This document shows, piece by piece, positions 8,109-16,802 of a stretch of 30,980 bases of DNA (its first letter is position 1; each line of letters begins with the position of its first letter). The notes under the pieces are model-generated. The model had not been told where the DNA came from, did no database searches, and was given only the letters and a program-made list of their open reading frames with translations. The DNA comes from CS4-C045 sp964347545 (GTDB taxonomy: Bacteria; Planctomycetota; Planctomycetia; Pirellulales; UBA7805): contig CAYFZZ010000013.1 in assembly GCA_964347545.1 (NCBI GenBank), positions 1-30,980 of the forward strand. The letters are read 5' to 3'. The position numbers and the translations under genes were made by a program.

Positions 8109-8276
8109 CATCCCGAAGGGATGTTTTTTTTATGGATCCCCGGATCCGGAGGTGGCGCTGCGCTTACCTCCGGCTAATCGCTGCAACCGCTCCGCGGTTG
8201 AGTTGGGGACCATACCTCTAACCGCTCCGCCGCTGATTGGGTTGCGAATGCTTGTAGGACGGGCACTCCTGCCCGT
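8109..8276. repeat. Cluster of short palindromes (REP-like)
   Basis: Four hairpins follow one another: CATCCC-GAA-GGGATG (8109-8123) followed by eight T; CCGGAGGT/ACCTCCGG (8146-8173); CAACCGC-TCC-GCGGTTG (8184-8200); and ACGGGCA-CTCC-TGCCCGT (8259-8276). Such elements are common between planctomycete genes. The first could terminate transcription on the plus strand, but no plus-strand gene lies upstream within 1.3 kb. Confidence 0.75.
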
Positions 8277-8277
8277 A

Positions 8278-8361
8278 CCCCGCACCCCGCATTCCGCATC
8301 CCACATCCCGCACCCCACATCCCGCACCCCGCACCCCGCAACCCGTACCCCGCAACCCGCA
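8278..8361. repeat. Twelve-unit NCCCGCA heptamer array
   Basis: Twelve contiguous 7-base units follow consensus NCCCGCA; the first base is variable and a few units carry ACA or GTA endings. The array runs directly into the 3' end of the permease gene (stop at 8372). The same heptamer recurs at 21618-21652 and 22210-22244 in the same orientation. Confidence 0.9.
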
Positions 8362-8371
8362 CCGCCAGGGG

Positions 8372-9703
8372 CTACTCGTGCCGCAGGGCCTCGATGGGGT
8401 CCATGGCGGCGGCCCGCAGGGCCGGATAGAGACCGAAGAGGATCCCGATGCTGACCGAGATCCCAAAGGCCAGTGGGATGGACCAGCCTACGATTTGAGG
8501 AGACGCCTGGCGGACGATCTCGGGGAGGGTCGCCATCACGTCGGGCAGGGCCAGCTGGAGGGCCGAGCGCAGCTGGTCGACGGCGGGCTGGCAGAGGAGT
8601 CCTCCCAGGATGCCGGTGGCGCCGCCGGCGATGGCCAGCACGATGGTTTCCGCCAGAAATTGCCGAGTAATATCGGCTCGGCGGGCCCCCAACGCTCGGC
8701 GAATCCCAATCTCGCGGGTGCGTTCGGTCACGGTGGCCAGCATGATGTTCATAATGCCGATCCCGCCCACCAGCAGCGAGACGGCGGCGATCGCGCCCAG
8801 AAAGATCATGAACATGATCCGCATCGTGCGGGCCTGTTCCAGCAATTCCAGGGGGACGATCACCTGGATGTCCCCGCTGGGATGACGGCGGCCGATCAGG
8901 TCCTGGACCAATTCGGCGGTCTCGGGAACCTTCTCCATCCCCACCGTCCGCAGCGTCACCTGGCTCAGCTCGACAATCTCCCGCTCGAACGACCCCGTGG
9001 CACTGGTCACAATCTCGTCCCCCAATCGCTCCTGCAGGGTGGCCAGGGGAATGTAGACATCCGACGAAAAATCTTGAGCTTCCAGCGAACCGCCGATGGC
9101 CGCCGTCGCACGGCGGGGCCGCAGGACACCCACCACCACGTAATATTCATGTTCGATGCGGATGGCTTGTCCGATCGGATCCTGCAGCGGAAACAGGCCG
9201 GCCGCCATTTCGGCAGCCAGCACGCAATGGTTCTGCCGCAAGCGGTCTTCGGCCGGCGTGAGAAAATGTCCCCGCTCGACTTCCAACTTCATGATCTCGG
9301 CGTATTCCGCCGTGCAGCCGACCAGGCGTCCCTCCCGCTCGCGGTCCCGGTGGATGAACTTCCGGCGGACCTCGCGAATCGGAATCGCCGCGGCAATGCC
9401 GGTAAAGACGCTGCGCTGGCTGAGCAAATGAAAGTCGTCGCGGGTTAGTCCGTAGGGGACGATCTCCCGGAAGCTGGACGAGGTGTCTACCGCTGGTTTG
9501 ACCGAGCGGATAATGATGTTGTCGGCCCCCAGGTCTTCGATCTGCTGTTGCGCCTGGGCGCTGATCCCCTGGGCGATGGCCAGCAGCCAAATCACGCTGG
9601 CGGTCCCGATGAAGATGCCCAGCACCGTCAGCAGCGACCGCAGGGGGTGCAGCAGCAAGCTCTTGATGCCGATCTGCCAGGTTTGCAGCCAACGATAGGG
9701 CAT
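8372..9703 (-). CDS. ABC transporter permease, MacB/FtsX type
   Basis: The 443-residue inner-membrane permease belongs to the MacB family. An N-terminal helix (about 20-45) is followed by a periplasmic MacB_PCD-like domain (about 48-290), then three helices at about 300-320 (MRIMFMIFLGAIAAVSLLVGG), 350-380 and 410-430. The cytosolic segment NIMLATVTERTREIGIRRALGAR is the FtsX-family coupling region. E. coli MacB fuses its ATPase to the permease; here the ATPase is a separate gene 24 bases upstream. It is the last gene of the marR-tolC-adaptor-ATPase-permease operon. With its partners it should export a substrate (peptide, lipid, siderophore or antibiotic) through the TolC-like protein; the substrate is unknown. 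Confidence 0.92.
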   Translation of the reverse strand: MPYRWLQTWQIGIKSLLLHPLRSLLTVLGIFIGTASVIWLLAIAQGISAQAQQQIEDLGADNIIIRSVKPAVDTSSSFREIVPYGLTRDDFHLLSQRSVFTGIAAAIPIREVRRKFIHRDREREGRLVGCTAEYAEIMKLEVERGHFLTPAEDRLRQNHCVLAAEMAAGLFPLQDPIGQAIRIEHEYYVVVGVLRPRRATAAIGGSLEAQDFSSDVYIPLATLQERLGDEIVTSATGSFEREIVELSQVTLRTVGMEKVPETAELVQDLIGRRHPSGDIQVIVPLELLEQARTMRIMFMIFLGAIAAVSLLVGGIGIMNIMLATVTERTREIGIRRALGARRADITRQFLAETIVLAIAGGATGILGGLLCQPAVDQLRSALQLALPDVMATLPEIVRQASPQIVGWSIPLAFGISVSIGILFGLYPALRAAAMDPIEALRHE

Positions 9704-9727
9704 GGGTCGAGCGGGGGTGGGGAAAAG

Positions 9728-10438
9728 TCAGGGAGAGAGGGGCGCTGCCGGTTGGGGCTGGAGGGTATCCGACTCCAGCTGGCCATCTTTCAGCCGCAGG
9801 AGGCGGCTGGCGCGGCGGGCGACCTGGTCTTCGTGAGTGACCACGATGATCGTCTTGCCTTCGCGATTGAGCTGGACCAGCAAATCGAGAATCTCGCCGC
9901 CGGTTTCCGAATCGAGATTTCCCGTGGGCTCGTCCGCCAGGATGAACTCGGGATCGTTGGCCAGGCTGCGGGCCACGGCCACCCGTTGCTGTTGGCCGCC
10001 GGAAAGTTGAGCGGGTCGGTGGTGAAGGCGATCGCCCAACCCCACCCGCTGGGCCAGCCCGCGGCAATGCTGGGCGTGGTCGCGGGACCAGCGGTCTTGG
10101 TAGTAGAGCGGGACGGCGATGTTTTCCCACACGGTCAGCTGAGGGATCAAGTTGAACGACTGGAACACAAAGCCGATCCGCGAAGCGCGGATCTCCGACA
10201 GCGCATCGTCGTTCAGCTGCGAAACGTCCTGGCCGGCTAACACCAGCCGGCCGGCGGTGGGACGGTCGAGGCAGCCCAGCAGGTTCAGCAGCGTGCTCTT
10301 GCCGGACCCCGAGGCGCCCATCACCGCCACCAGCTCGCCGGGCTGGACCGAAAAACTGACCTTCCGCAGGGCGCGGACGACGCCGTCTCCCCCGGGGTAG
10401 TCTTTACAGACTTCCTGCAGTTCCGCGGCGCAGGTCAT
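9728..10438 (-). CDS. ABC transporter ATP-binding protein, MacB/LolD type
   Basis: The 236-residue ATPase energises the FtsX-type permease encoded next to it. Visible motifs are Walker A GASGSGKST (41-49), the Q loop (VFQSFN, Q93), the signature LSGGQQQRV (145-153), and Walker B FILADEP with catalytic E170, followed by the D loop NLDSETG. The length is typical of LolD/MacB-type subunits. Its ATG overlaps the stop of the adaptor gene by four bases (ATGA), so the two are probably translationally coupled. Confidence 0.95.
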   Translation of the reverse strand: MTCAAELQEVCKDYPGGDGVVRALRKVSFSVQPGELVAVMGASGSGKSTLLNLLGCLDRPTAGRLVLAGQDVSQLNDDALSEIRASRIGFVFQSFNLIPQLTVWENIAVPLYYQDRWSRDHAQHCRGLAQRVGLGDRLHHRPAQLSGGQQQRVAVARSLANDPEFILADEPTGNLDSETGGEILDLLVQLNREGKTIIVVTHEDQVARRASRLLRLKDGQLESDTLQPQPAAPLSP

Positions 10439-12003
10439 GGTTTTCCCTGGGCCTGCGGCGGCCGTCGCCGCGGTGGGGAGGCGCGGTCGGGTGATGCCTC
10501 GGACGGCGGTGGCGATCGTCGGGGCCTCTCTCCGGCCTCGCCCGGCGGTCCTTCCGCGGTGCGGGGGGGCGTGGGGGGGGAGGAGGGCTCGAGTGCCGGC
10601 CAGCTGACCAGCTGGCGATGGCGGCGGGGGTTGGCGATCACTTCGTCGCCCGCGGCCACCCCCCCCAGAATTTCTACCACCTGGTTGTTATTCAGCCCGA
10701 TCTGCACGGGCTGCAACTGCCAGCCGGCCGGGTCCCGTTGCACGCAATAGTACTGCTCGCCATGCTGGACCACCGCCGGGAGGGGCAGCTGCAGCACATC
10801 CTTGCGGGCCACGATTTCGATGGTCACTTCGGCAGTCAGTCCCGGCTTGAGATTCCCCGGATTGTCGAGAATCTCGATGAGGGTCCCGTATTTCTTGACG
10901 CTGGTGCTGAAAAAGCCTCCCGGTTCGGGGTAGTCGTTCACCTTGGCGACCTGGCCCCTCAGGATTTCGCCGGTGCGGGAACGGATTTTGATGGTGGCGG
11001 GCATGCCGGGCCGCACGTACTTGGTGTTGGCTTCTGCAATTTCGGCCGCGACCTGCATCCGGGTGGGATCGGGCAGACGGATGATCTCCTGTCCCTCGCG
11101 GACCTGGGTGCCCGGTTCGATAATCACCTCGCCGCTGCCCCGAAAGCCGCGACGGTTGGCGTATTTCACCTGCCCGTCGGCCGGGGCGGTGATCGTGCAG
11201 CGGGCGATCTGTTCGTCCAGTTCTTCCAGCTTTCCCACGTCCAAGTCGTAGTTGCTCTGCGCCGCCTGCCACTGGGCGTGGGTCGACTGGATATCGCTTT
11301 CCAGCTGAGTCAGCATTTTTGGCTTGGTGTACTGCCGCAGCACTTTCAGCCGGGATTCGGCCGCGGCCAGTTCTTGCCGCGCCTTGTCCACACTGAAACG
11401 GTCCGCCTCCAATTGCAGCTCGGTAATGTAACCCTTTTCCGCCAGCCGCTGGCTGTACTGCAAATAATCCTCGGCCCGGCGGAGGTTTTCCTGAGCCACG
11501 AAGATTTCGCCTTGAATCGTCAGCTCTTCCTGGGGAAAGGCCCCCTCCAGGTATTCGGTTTTGGCGATTTTGGCCGTGTCATGCAGGTTCTGGGCCTGAA
11601 TCATCGCCGCGCGGCTGCTGTGGACCACGATCTGCTGAGCGTTCCGTTCCTGTTCCAACGCGGAGGAGTCCAGGCGGACCAGAAAATCTCCCGAGCGGAC
11701 GTAGTTCCCCTCGGGGACAATCTCCAGGATGGTGGTACCGGTCGCTCCGCGGGCCTTGACCTGACAATGGACCTCGACGCTGCCCGCACTCTCCACTTCA
11801 CCCGTCTCGGTGACGCTGAACACGAACGAGCTGCGCCGGGCGCGGACGGTTTCCATGGCGGTCCGCGGGTCGGCATCCTGGCGAACGGCCAGGTAGGAGG
11901 CGGCGGCCAGCCCGCAGACGGCCAGCAGGGCCACCACCCACAGGATGCCAGGCAGCGCATAGGCTGGGCGGGGGGGACGGGGAGGGCGACGAGCGTGATT
12001 CAT
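10435..12003 (-). CDS. HlyD/MacA-like periplasmic adaptor subunit
   Basis: The 522-residue membrane fusion protein bridges the ABC permease and the TolC-like channel. A single N-terminal anchor lies at about residues 18-38 (ILWVVALLAVCGLAAASYLAV). It is followed by the first lipoyl half (VTETGEVESAGSVEVHC), a long helical hairpin (about 120-260), the second lipoyl half (ITAPADGQVKYANRRGFRG) and beta-barrel domains. The C-terminus is a Pro/Arg-rich low-complexity tail of about 50 residues that is unlikely to be structured. The ATG at 12003 is chosen because it opens into the anchor; the frame is open further upstream, and an ATG at 12066 would overlap a TATAAT hexamer. No good Shine-Dalgarno is seen. 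Confidence 0.9.
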   Translation of the reverse strand: MNHARRPPRPPRPAYALPGILWVVALLAVCGLAAASYLAVRQDADPRTAMETVRARRSSFVFSVTETGEVESAGSVEVHCQVKARGATGTTILEIVPEGNYVRSGDFLVRLDSSALEQERNAQQIVVHSSRAAMIQAQNLHDTAKIAKTEYLEGAFPQEELTIQGEIFVAQENLRRAEDYLQYSQRLAEKGYITELQLEADRFSVDKARQELAAAESRLKVLRQYTKPKMLTQLESDIQSTHAQWQAAQSNYDLDVGKLEELDEQIARCTITAPADGQVKYANRRGFRGSGEVIIEPGTQVREGQEIIRLPDPTRMQVAAEIAEANTKYVRPGMPATIKIRSRTGEILRGQVAKVNDYPEPGGFFSTSVKKYGTLIEILDNPGNLKPGLTAEVTIEIVARKDVLQLPLPAVVQHGEQYYCVQRDPAGWQLQPVQIGLNNNQVVEILGGVAAGDEVIANPRRHRQLVSWPALEPSSPPTPPRTAEGPPGEAGERPRRSPPPSEASPDRASPPRRRPPQAQGKP

Positions 12004-12054
12004 GGAGGGTTGCCGACCGCCAAGGGTAGGGGGCGCAAACGAGAATCCCCGTTC

Positions 12055-12060
12055 ATTATA
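12055..12060 (-). promoter_or_regulatory. Possible internal -10 element (TATAAT)
   Basis: A perfect TATAAT on the minus strand lies 52-57 bases before the adaptor start, in the 65-base gap after the TolC-like gene. No convincing -35 is visible 16-18 bases upstream, so this is a weak candidate for an internal promoter of adaptor, ATPase and permease. Confidence 0.3.
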
Positions 12061-12068
12061 GACCATGG

Positions 12069-14615
12069 TCAGGCGGCCGGCACTGGTTGGGGGGCGGGTA
12101 CGGGCAGCAGCTCGCCGGCGGGCAACCGCCGCGGACTTGCCGGATCGATCCACAGCCCGCGGGGGTCCAGCTGCATGGTCCCCATCTGGAACTGCAGGGA
12201 AAGCCGCAGGACATCGTGGGTCACCCACACGCTGAGAAAGTCGTTCTGGGAGTTCAACAGTTCCGAGAGCGCGTTGACCAGGTTTTGCACGCGGTTGTCG
12301 GTCCCGGCCACTTCCACCCCGGGGCGCGGCGGTTCTTCGAGCTGGAGACGAGCCAGTTCGACCTGGGAAATGGCCAGTTGCACGGCCGCTCGGCGCATTT
12401 CGAAATTCAGCTGGTTCAAATCGATATTGCGCAAGGTGTCGCGGAGACTCTGCTGGACGCGATCGACAAACGTGTAGTAATCGCGGCGGGCCTGGGCGTA
12501 TTCGATCAGCGACTGGCGATAAAGGTTTCGTTCTGCCAGTCGTGAGAGGGGCGCGTCGAAGGCGATCCCCGCTCTGAGCCGTCCCGCATCGTCGCTCAAC
12601 CGAAACGGATTGTCCCCCCGGTTGCGCAGATCCCCCTCGAACACGATATCCAGGTTGCTTTCCAGGTCGTTAGCGTTGAACTCGATCAACCGCCAGCTGT
12701 CGACCAACGCGGCCCGCGCGTTCATCCAGTCCAACCGCTGGTCGCCAGCCACGCGAAACGCCTCCTGGGGGCTGATGCCGATCGGTTCCAGCACGATCCC
12801 GTCCAAGCGGGTCTGGGCTTGCAGGAGGAGGACGTCGTTCAGGGCCAGGGTCAGATCCGCCAGCAGCCGGACCAGCTGTGCCCGGTCCGCGGGCCCGCCC
12901 AGCTGTTGCAGCTGGTCGCGGCGGTGGAGTTGTTGTTGCCGCAGACCGGCGTATTGAGCGCTGACCTTGGCGACGCGCTGGTTCAGCCGCGTGACATCGT
13001 AAGGGCTGGCATCCACCGTACCCTCGACCACCGGCGGCTGGCCGGCCAGCTGCTGGAGGATCCGCTGCCGCCGGGGGAGATTTTGCTGGAGGATGAACAG
13101 ATCCTGGCCGGCGGCCGCCAGTTGGCGGTCGAAGGCGTCCAGCAGCCCCGCGGCCCCCGCCCGCATCTGGTCCCAGCGCACTGCGTTCCAGGGAACCTGT
13201 GGGTCGCGGATCTGTTGCAACAGGCTTTCGGCCAGCCGTTGGGTTTCGACCAGCTGTGGGTCCAGCAGGTCGAAGCGGTTCAGCAGCGGGTCGTCAATGG
13301 CCAGCCGCATGTCGGGCGGCAGCCCCAGCTCGATCTTGAACCGGTCCAATTGCGACTGAAAGTCCGTTTGGGAGGTCAGCAGCCGGCTCTGCGCGTTGTA
13401 CAGCGCCTGTCTTGCCAGTTCGACCTGGAAGAAATCGATCCGCCCTCCCGCCTCAAACTTGGCTTGCAGCGATGCGAGGCTGTTGCGGAGGGCGACGATG
13501 TTCAGCTGTTGATTCTGCAACTGCTGCCGGGTCTGCAGCAGTCCCAGGAAACCGCCGGCCTGTCCGGCGCCCGTCCCCGGGCGTACCGCGCGGTTGACAC
13601 CCACAACGCCCAGGCGGCCGAAGCCGGCGGTGCCCACGCCGGTGAAACCTTCCAGGCCCGCTCGACCGGCCAGGCCCCCGCGGCGCGAGGGCCCCGCACC
13701 CGGATCCAAACCGGCCACGATCTGGGTGTAAAAACCCTGGCGAAACCGTTCCATCTGGCGGACGTTGGCCAACAGCTGGCGTTCGGACACCGTCAACCGC
13801 TCCAACACCCGCGCTCGACCCCCTCCCCGCAAGAGAGGCTGAATCAAGCTGAAGTCCAGGATCGTGGATCCCGTGTGGCGCTGGGGACCGGAAAACTCCC
13901 AGATCAGTGAGTTGGCCAGGCCGACCACCAGCTGGCCACCGCCGGCGAACAGTTTCTGCATCTCCCAGCGGTCGCTGAATGGACTGCGGGTCTCCAGAGC
14001 CAGCTCGCTGGTCCGACCCTCCGGATGCTGGCTGCCCGCCGTTTTGAAAAAGGCCTGGTAGCCGGCGAAAAACTGAGCGTCGAAGCGAAACTGTTCGAAG
14101 CTGACGTCTAGCGCCGACAAATACAACTCTTCCAGCTGGAACTGGTACTCGGGCGAGTTCAGCAACGCGGCTTGGACCGCTGCCTGGCGGTCCAGCCGCA
14201 AACGACCCTGATCGTCCCGCGGCACGAACTCCTCCCACACCGGATTGGCTACAAACGGTGTCGTCCCCCAGCGGTACCAAACCCGAGCACCATGTTTGCC
14301 GTCCACGCATTCCATCAGCCGGTTGGCCGTCGGGTCGTCAGGGGGCATCGGAGGAAAGTCGGGATCGGCCGGGCTGGCCATTCGCGAACGGGCGTCCGGA
14401 TAGATGTGATACTGGTCCAGCGACCAGCGGGGATCGCTGGCTTTCTGACGGATCAATCGCAACGCATCGTCATCCGCGCGCAGCCGGTAACTCGTGCGAC
14501 TACAACCGGCGGTTCCCAGCAGCAGCAAGCCCAAGACGACCAGCAGCCCGGCAGCAGGCATCCGGCAGCACCCGGGGACGGTCGGTTTGGGGGACGGCAA
14601 CAGGTTGGTCCTCAT
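12069..14615 (-). CDS. TolC-like outer-membrane efflux lipoprotein, long form
   Basis: The 848-residue product has a lipoprotein signal (LLVVLGLLLLGTAGC, lipobox LGTAGC). After a planctomycete-like N-terminal region of about 150 residues it shows the duplicated helical-hairpin pattern of TolC proteins (NIVALRNSLASLQAKFEAGGRIDFFQVELARQ cut into repeats, and LIEYAQARRDYYTFVDRVQQSLRD). At 848 residues it is far longer than E. coli TolC (about 490). Part of the extra length is a Gly-rich segment encoded near 13575-13710 (AGRAGLEGFTGVGTAGFGRL). The start overlaps the stop of marR by four bases (ATGA), indicating coupling. It presumably forms the outer-membrane duct of the export system. Confidence 0.85.
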   Translation of the reverse strand: MRTNLLPSPKPTVPGCCRMPAAGLLVVLGLLLLGTAGCSRTSYRLRADDDALRLIRQKASDPRWSLDQYHIYPDARSRMASPADPDFPPMPPDDPTANRLMECVDGKHGARVWYRWGTTPFVANPVWEEFVPRDDQGRLRLDRQAAVQAALLNSPEYQFQLEELYLSALDVSFEQFRFDAQFFAGYQAFFKTAGSQHPEGRTSELALETRSPFSDRWEMQKLFAGGGQLVVGLANSLIWEFSGPQRHTGSTILDFSLIQPLLRGGGRARVLERLTVSERQLLANVRQMERFRQGFYTQIVAGLDPGAGPSRRGGLAGRAGLEGFTGVGTAGFGRLGVVGVNRAVRPGTGAGQAGGFLGLLQTRQQLQNQQLNIVALRNSLASLQAKFEAGGRIDFFQVELARQALYNAQSRLLTSQTDFQSQLDRFKIELGLPPDMRLAIDDPLLNRFDLLDPQLVETQRLAESLLQQIRDPQVPWNAVRWDQMRAGAAGLLDAFDRQLAAAGQDLFILQQNLPRRQRILQQLAGQPPVVEGTVDASPYDVTRLNQRVAKVSAQYAGLRQQQLHRRDQLQQLGGPADRAQLVRLLADLTLALNDVLLLQAQTRLDGIVLEPIGISPQEAFRVAGDQRLDWMNARAALVDSWRLIEFNANDLESNLDIVFEGDLRNRGDNPFRLSDDAGRLRAGIAFDAPLSRLAERNLYRQSLIEYAQARRDYYTFVDRVQQSLRDTLRNIDLNQLNFEMRRAAVQLAISQVELARLQLEEPPRPGVEVAGTDNRVQNLVNALSELLNSQNDFLSVWVTHDVLRLSLQFQMGTMQLDPRGLWIDPASPRRLPAGELLPVPAPQPVPAA

Positions 14616-15121
14616 GCCGCACCTCGCTTGATCGACACCTCCCGCGACGGTTCGACCAGCGACGGCGTTGTGGCGGCCGCGGCGTTCAGCTGTCGCGCGG
14701 TCTGGCTCAGCCGAGCGACCGCGGCGGGAGGGACCGTGGCCAGGAGGTCTGCCAGGCGAGGCGCCAGATCGGACATCACCTCGTCCAACAGCTGGTGCCC
14801 GGCAGGGGTCAATCGCCAGACCTGCCGGCGGCGATCTTCTGCCGGACGATGTCCGACAATCAGGTCGCGACGCCGAAGGCTCTCCACGAGGTGGCTGACC
14901 TGAGCGGCGGAGATCGCCAGGGCGTCGGCCAGCTGGCGTTGAGCGATCCCGTTCTGTTCCGCGGCACAGCGATCCAGCAGCTGCAGCTGAATGTCGCTCA
15001 GACCACGCGGCCGGGCCCCTGCGGCCAGCATGCGGCGCAGGGTGTGGGTTAGCCCAGCCAGGTCGGCCAGCAAGGCCAAGCCCGCAGGGGCCGTACAGAC
15101 ATGGGGCGGCACATCGTCCAT
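14612..15121 (-). CDS. MarR-family transcriptional regulator
   Basis: The 169-residue protein has the MarR winged helix-turn-helix: LSDIQLQLLDRCA, then the recognition region IAQRQLADALAISAAQVSHL, then the wing RRRDLIVGHRPAEDRRRQVWRLTPAG. By family it is a dimeric repressor released by small ligands. It is the first gene of the export operon, with an AGAGGA ribosome-binding site before the ATG, and a 22-bp palindrome 28 bases upstream is the likely operator for autoregulation. The C-terminal 30 residues are low-complexity. The ligand is unknown but may be the exported compound. Confidence 0.93.
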   Translation of the reverse strand: MDDVPPHVCTAPAGLALLADLAGLTHTLRRMLAAGARPRGLSDIQLQLLDRCAAEQNGIAQRQLADALAISAAQVSHLVESLRRRDLIVGHRPAEDRRRQVWRLTPAGHQLLDEVMSDLAPRLADLLATVPPAAVARLSQTARQLNAAAATTPSLVEPSREVSIKRGAA

Positions 15122-15148
15122 GATGATCCTCTGATTGCTTCGGAATCG

Positions 15149-15170
15149 AATCGTTCAGACTTGAACGATT
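15149..15170. promoter_or_regulatory. Probable MarR operator palindrome
   Basis: Perfect 9-base arms AATCGTTCA and TGAACGATT are separated by GACT. The palindrome lies 28-49 bases before the marR start and 92 bases upstream of the divergent promoter's -35 box. Size and symmetry fit a MarR dimer site; binding is inferred. Confidence 0.7.
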
Positions 15171-15261
15171 GTCCGCCGGATGCCGATCGTCGGGGCCCCT
15201 GGTCGCCGCAAGTCGGCTGCTGCCAGGCACCTAGCCACCGCCAGGCCGGGGCTTGTAAAAC

Positions 15262-15290
15262 TTGACAGCCGCCCAGCTCGATTTTACGAT
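15262..15290 (+). promoter_or_regulatory. Sigma70-type promoter for the 483-residue gene
   Basis: A perfect -35 TTGACA (15262-15267), a 17-base spacer and TACGAT (15285-15290) precede the ATG at 15351 by about 60 bases. It is the closest match to the housekeeping consensus I found in the window. Confidence 0.65.
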
Positions 15291-15350
15291 CAAAAGAAGG
15301 CCTTTGGTGCGCAAATCCCCCGCTAACCTGCATTTACGATTTCTTCCGGC

Positions 15351-16802
15351 ATGAATATCCCGGTCTTCTTCCAGATTTTTGCCGGCCTGCTGTTCATCCT
15401 GTTCCTGGTCGCGCTGGTCATGGGCTTCAAGTCCTGGCGCGTCCACACGGTGATGATGGCCCTCCTGGTGTTTCTGACAACCGTCTGCCTGCTGGTCCTC
15501 TCCGGTATGGCGCTGCAAGCCCATTCGGCCTGGCGGACGATCCTGGAGGGTCCCGCCGGTCAGCGCGAGGAGGGCCTGATCTACCAGACCGAGTCGTTGG
15601 AGCGGGAGAACCGCGAGCTGCGGGATGGCAAGCTGGACGCGTCGGGAGATCTTGTCCAGGCGGGGATCGAACAACGTGCGCGCGAACTGCGGCACGCGAT
15701 GTACGACCGCGGGCGGGTGTGGCGGGATTGCAAACCGGGATCGATGGCCGGCGGTACCTCCGTCCAGGTCCAAATCCCCGCTCCCCAACCGGCTCGGATC
15801 CGAGCCAACTCGACGCTGTTTGTCTTCGACGCCAAACCGGTGGCCGAAGGGGGCCGCTACCTGGGCGAGTTCAAGGTGACCAGCGTCGTCGATCCCGCTC
15901 TGGTGGAGGGCGAGGAAGAGGCGGCGGCCCCGCCGCCGGCGGGTGGCCCTCCTGCGACCGTGACCCTCGAGCTGGTCTGGACGCTGACGGAACAAGAACT
16001 CCAGCAGCTGGGGGTCAGCGCCAACCGAGGCGGACCCTGGACCCTGTACGAAAAAATGCCCGCCGATGCGCACACGCTGTTCGAAGACCTGACGGACGAA
16101 GAACTGGGCCAGCTGTTGCCCGAGCGCGTGTTGGAAGAATACCGCAAGGATCACCAGGAACCGGCCGAGGACGATCCGCCAGAGCGGATCGAGTTGTACG
16201 TCCGCTTTAACGAGGATTATCAAGCCGAGGGTCCAGACCAGGAGTCGTTCGCTTACGAAAAGAAACAGAAGGTGTGGCTGCCCCAGGAGTCCGTCAAGGA
16301 CGCCTCGGGTACGACCCTCGTGGCCGGCGCCGAAGAACTGGCTTCCCGGGATGTGGTGGATATCCGGGACCAGCGATATTCGCGCCAGCTGCGCGACTAC
16401 AGCCTCTTGTTCCGGGAGATTTACCTGTACCGCGATCAGCTGGTCGAGCGAACTAGCATTTTGACGGAGGAGATCGAGACGATTCAGGAGGTCCTCCAGG
16501 ACAAACAGAAGGTGATTGAAGACTTTGAGCAGGAAAACCAGCGTTTGAGCAAGGACAAGGATGGTTTTCAGCGCGACCTGAAAGCGCTCAGCGATCTGCT
16601 GGCAGAAATGCAAGCGCAGAACGACGAGGCTCGCCGCCGTGTCGATGACCTGCGGAAGCAAAACGCCTCGCTGGCGGAAAAACTGGATCAGAAGCAGATG
16701 GAGGCCGTCCGCCAGCTGAACCGGCGGACCCCCGCCCCTCAGGCGGGTCACCATCCGGACCGGGCCCCTCACCGGCGGCGACAACTGGCCGCGGCCGGTT
16801 AA
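15351..16802 (+). CDS. Two-TM protein with C-terminal coiled coil, unknown function
   Basis: The 483-residue protein has two N-terminal membrane helices (about 5-27 and 33-55). Next comes a soluble part with a Pro/Ala-rich loop (EEEAAAPPPAGGPPA near 190) and a predicted coiled coil from about 355 to 460 (TEEIETIQEVLQDKQKVIED, LLAEMQAQNDEARRRVDDLR). It ends in a basic Pro/Arg-rich tail. I do not recognise a catalytic motif. Similar proteins occur in planctomycetes to my recollection, without known function. It could be a structural or scaffold protein at the inner membrane. It is divergent from the export operon and has its own promoter; no Shine-Dalgarno is obvious. Confidence 0.8.
   Translation: MNIPVFFQIFAGLLFILFLVALVMGFKSWRVHTVMMALLVFLTTVCLLVLSGMALQAHSAWRTILEGPAGQREEGLIYQTESLERENRELRDGKLDASGDLVQAGIEQRARELRHAMYDRGRVWRDCKPGSMAGGTSVQVQIPAPQPARIRANSTLFVFDAKPVAEGGRYLGEFKVTSVVDPALVEGEEEAAAPPPAGGPPATVTLELVWTLTEQELQQLGVSANRGGPWTLYEKMPADAHTLFEDLTDEELGQLLPERVLEEYRKDHQEPAEDDPPERIELYVRFNEDYQAEGPDQESFAYEKKQKVWLPQESVKDASGTTLVAGAEELASRDVVDIRDQRYSRQLRDYSLLFREIYLYRDQLVERTSILTEEIETIQEVLQDKQKVIEDFEQENQRLSKDKDGFQRDLKALSDLLAEMQAQNDEARRRVDDLRKQNASLAEKLDQKQMEAVRQLNRRTPAPQAGHHPDRAPHRRRQLAAAG

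Noticed and set aside
8109..8131. Functional terminator on the plus strand (hairpin plus T8)
   Set aside because: The nearest upstream plus-strand gene ends 1.3 kb before it, so it is better listed as a palindromic repeat.
8278..8361. CRISPR array
   Set aside because: The units are 7 bases and contiguous with no spacers, and no cas genes are present.
10618..12477. Long plus-strand open frame antisense to the adaptor and TolC genes
   Set aside because: It is a product of GC-rich codon bias; the opposite strand has clear family motifs, and this frame has His/Gly/Gln-rich nonsense composition.
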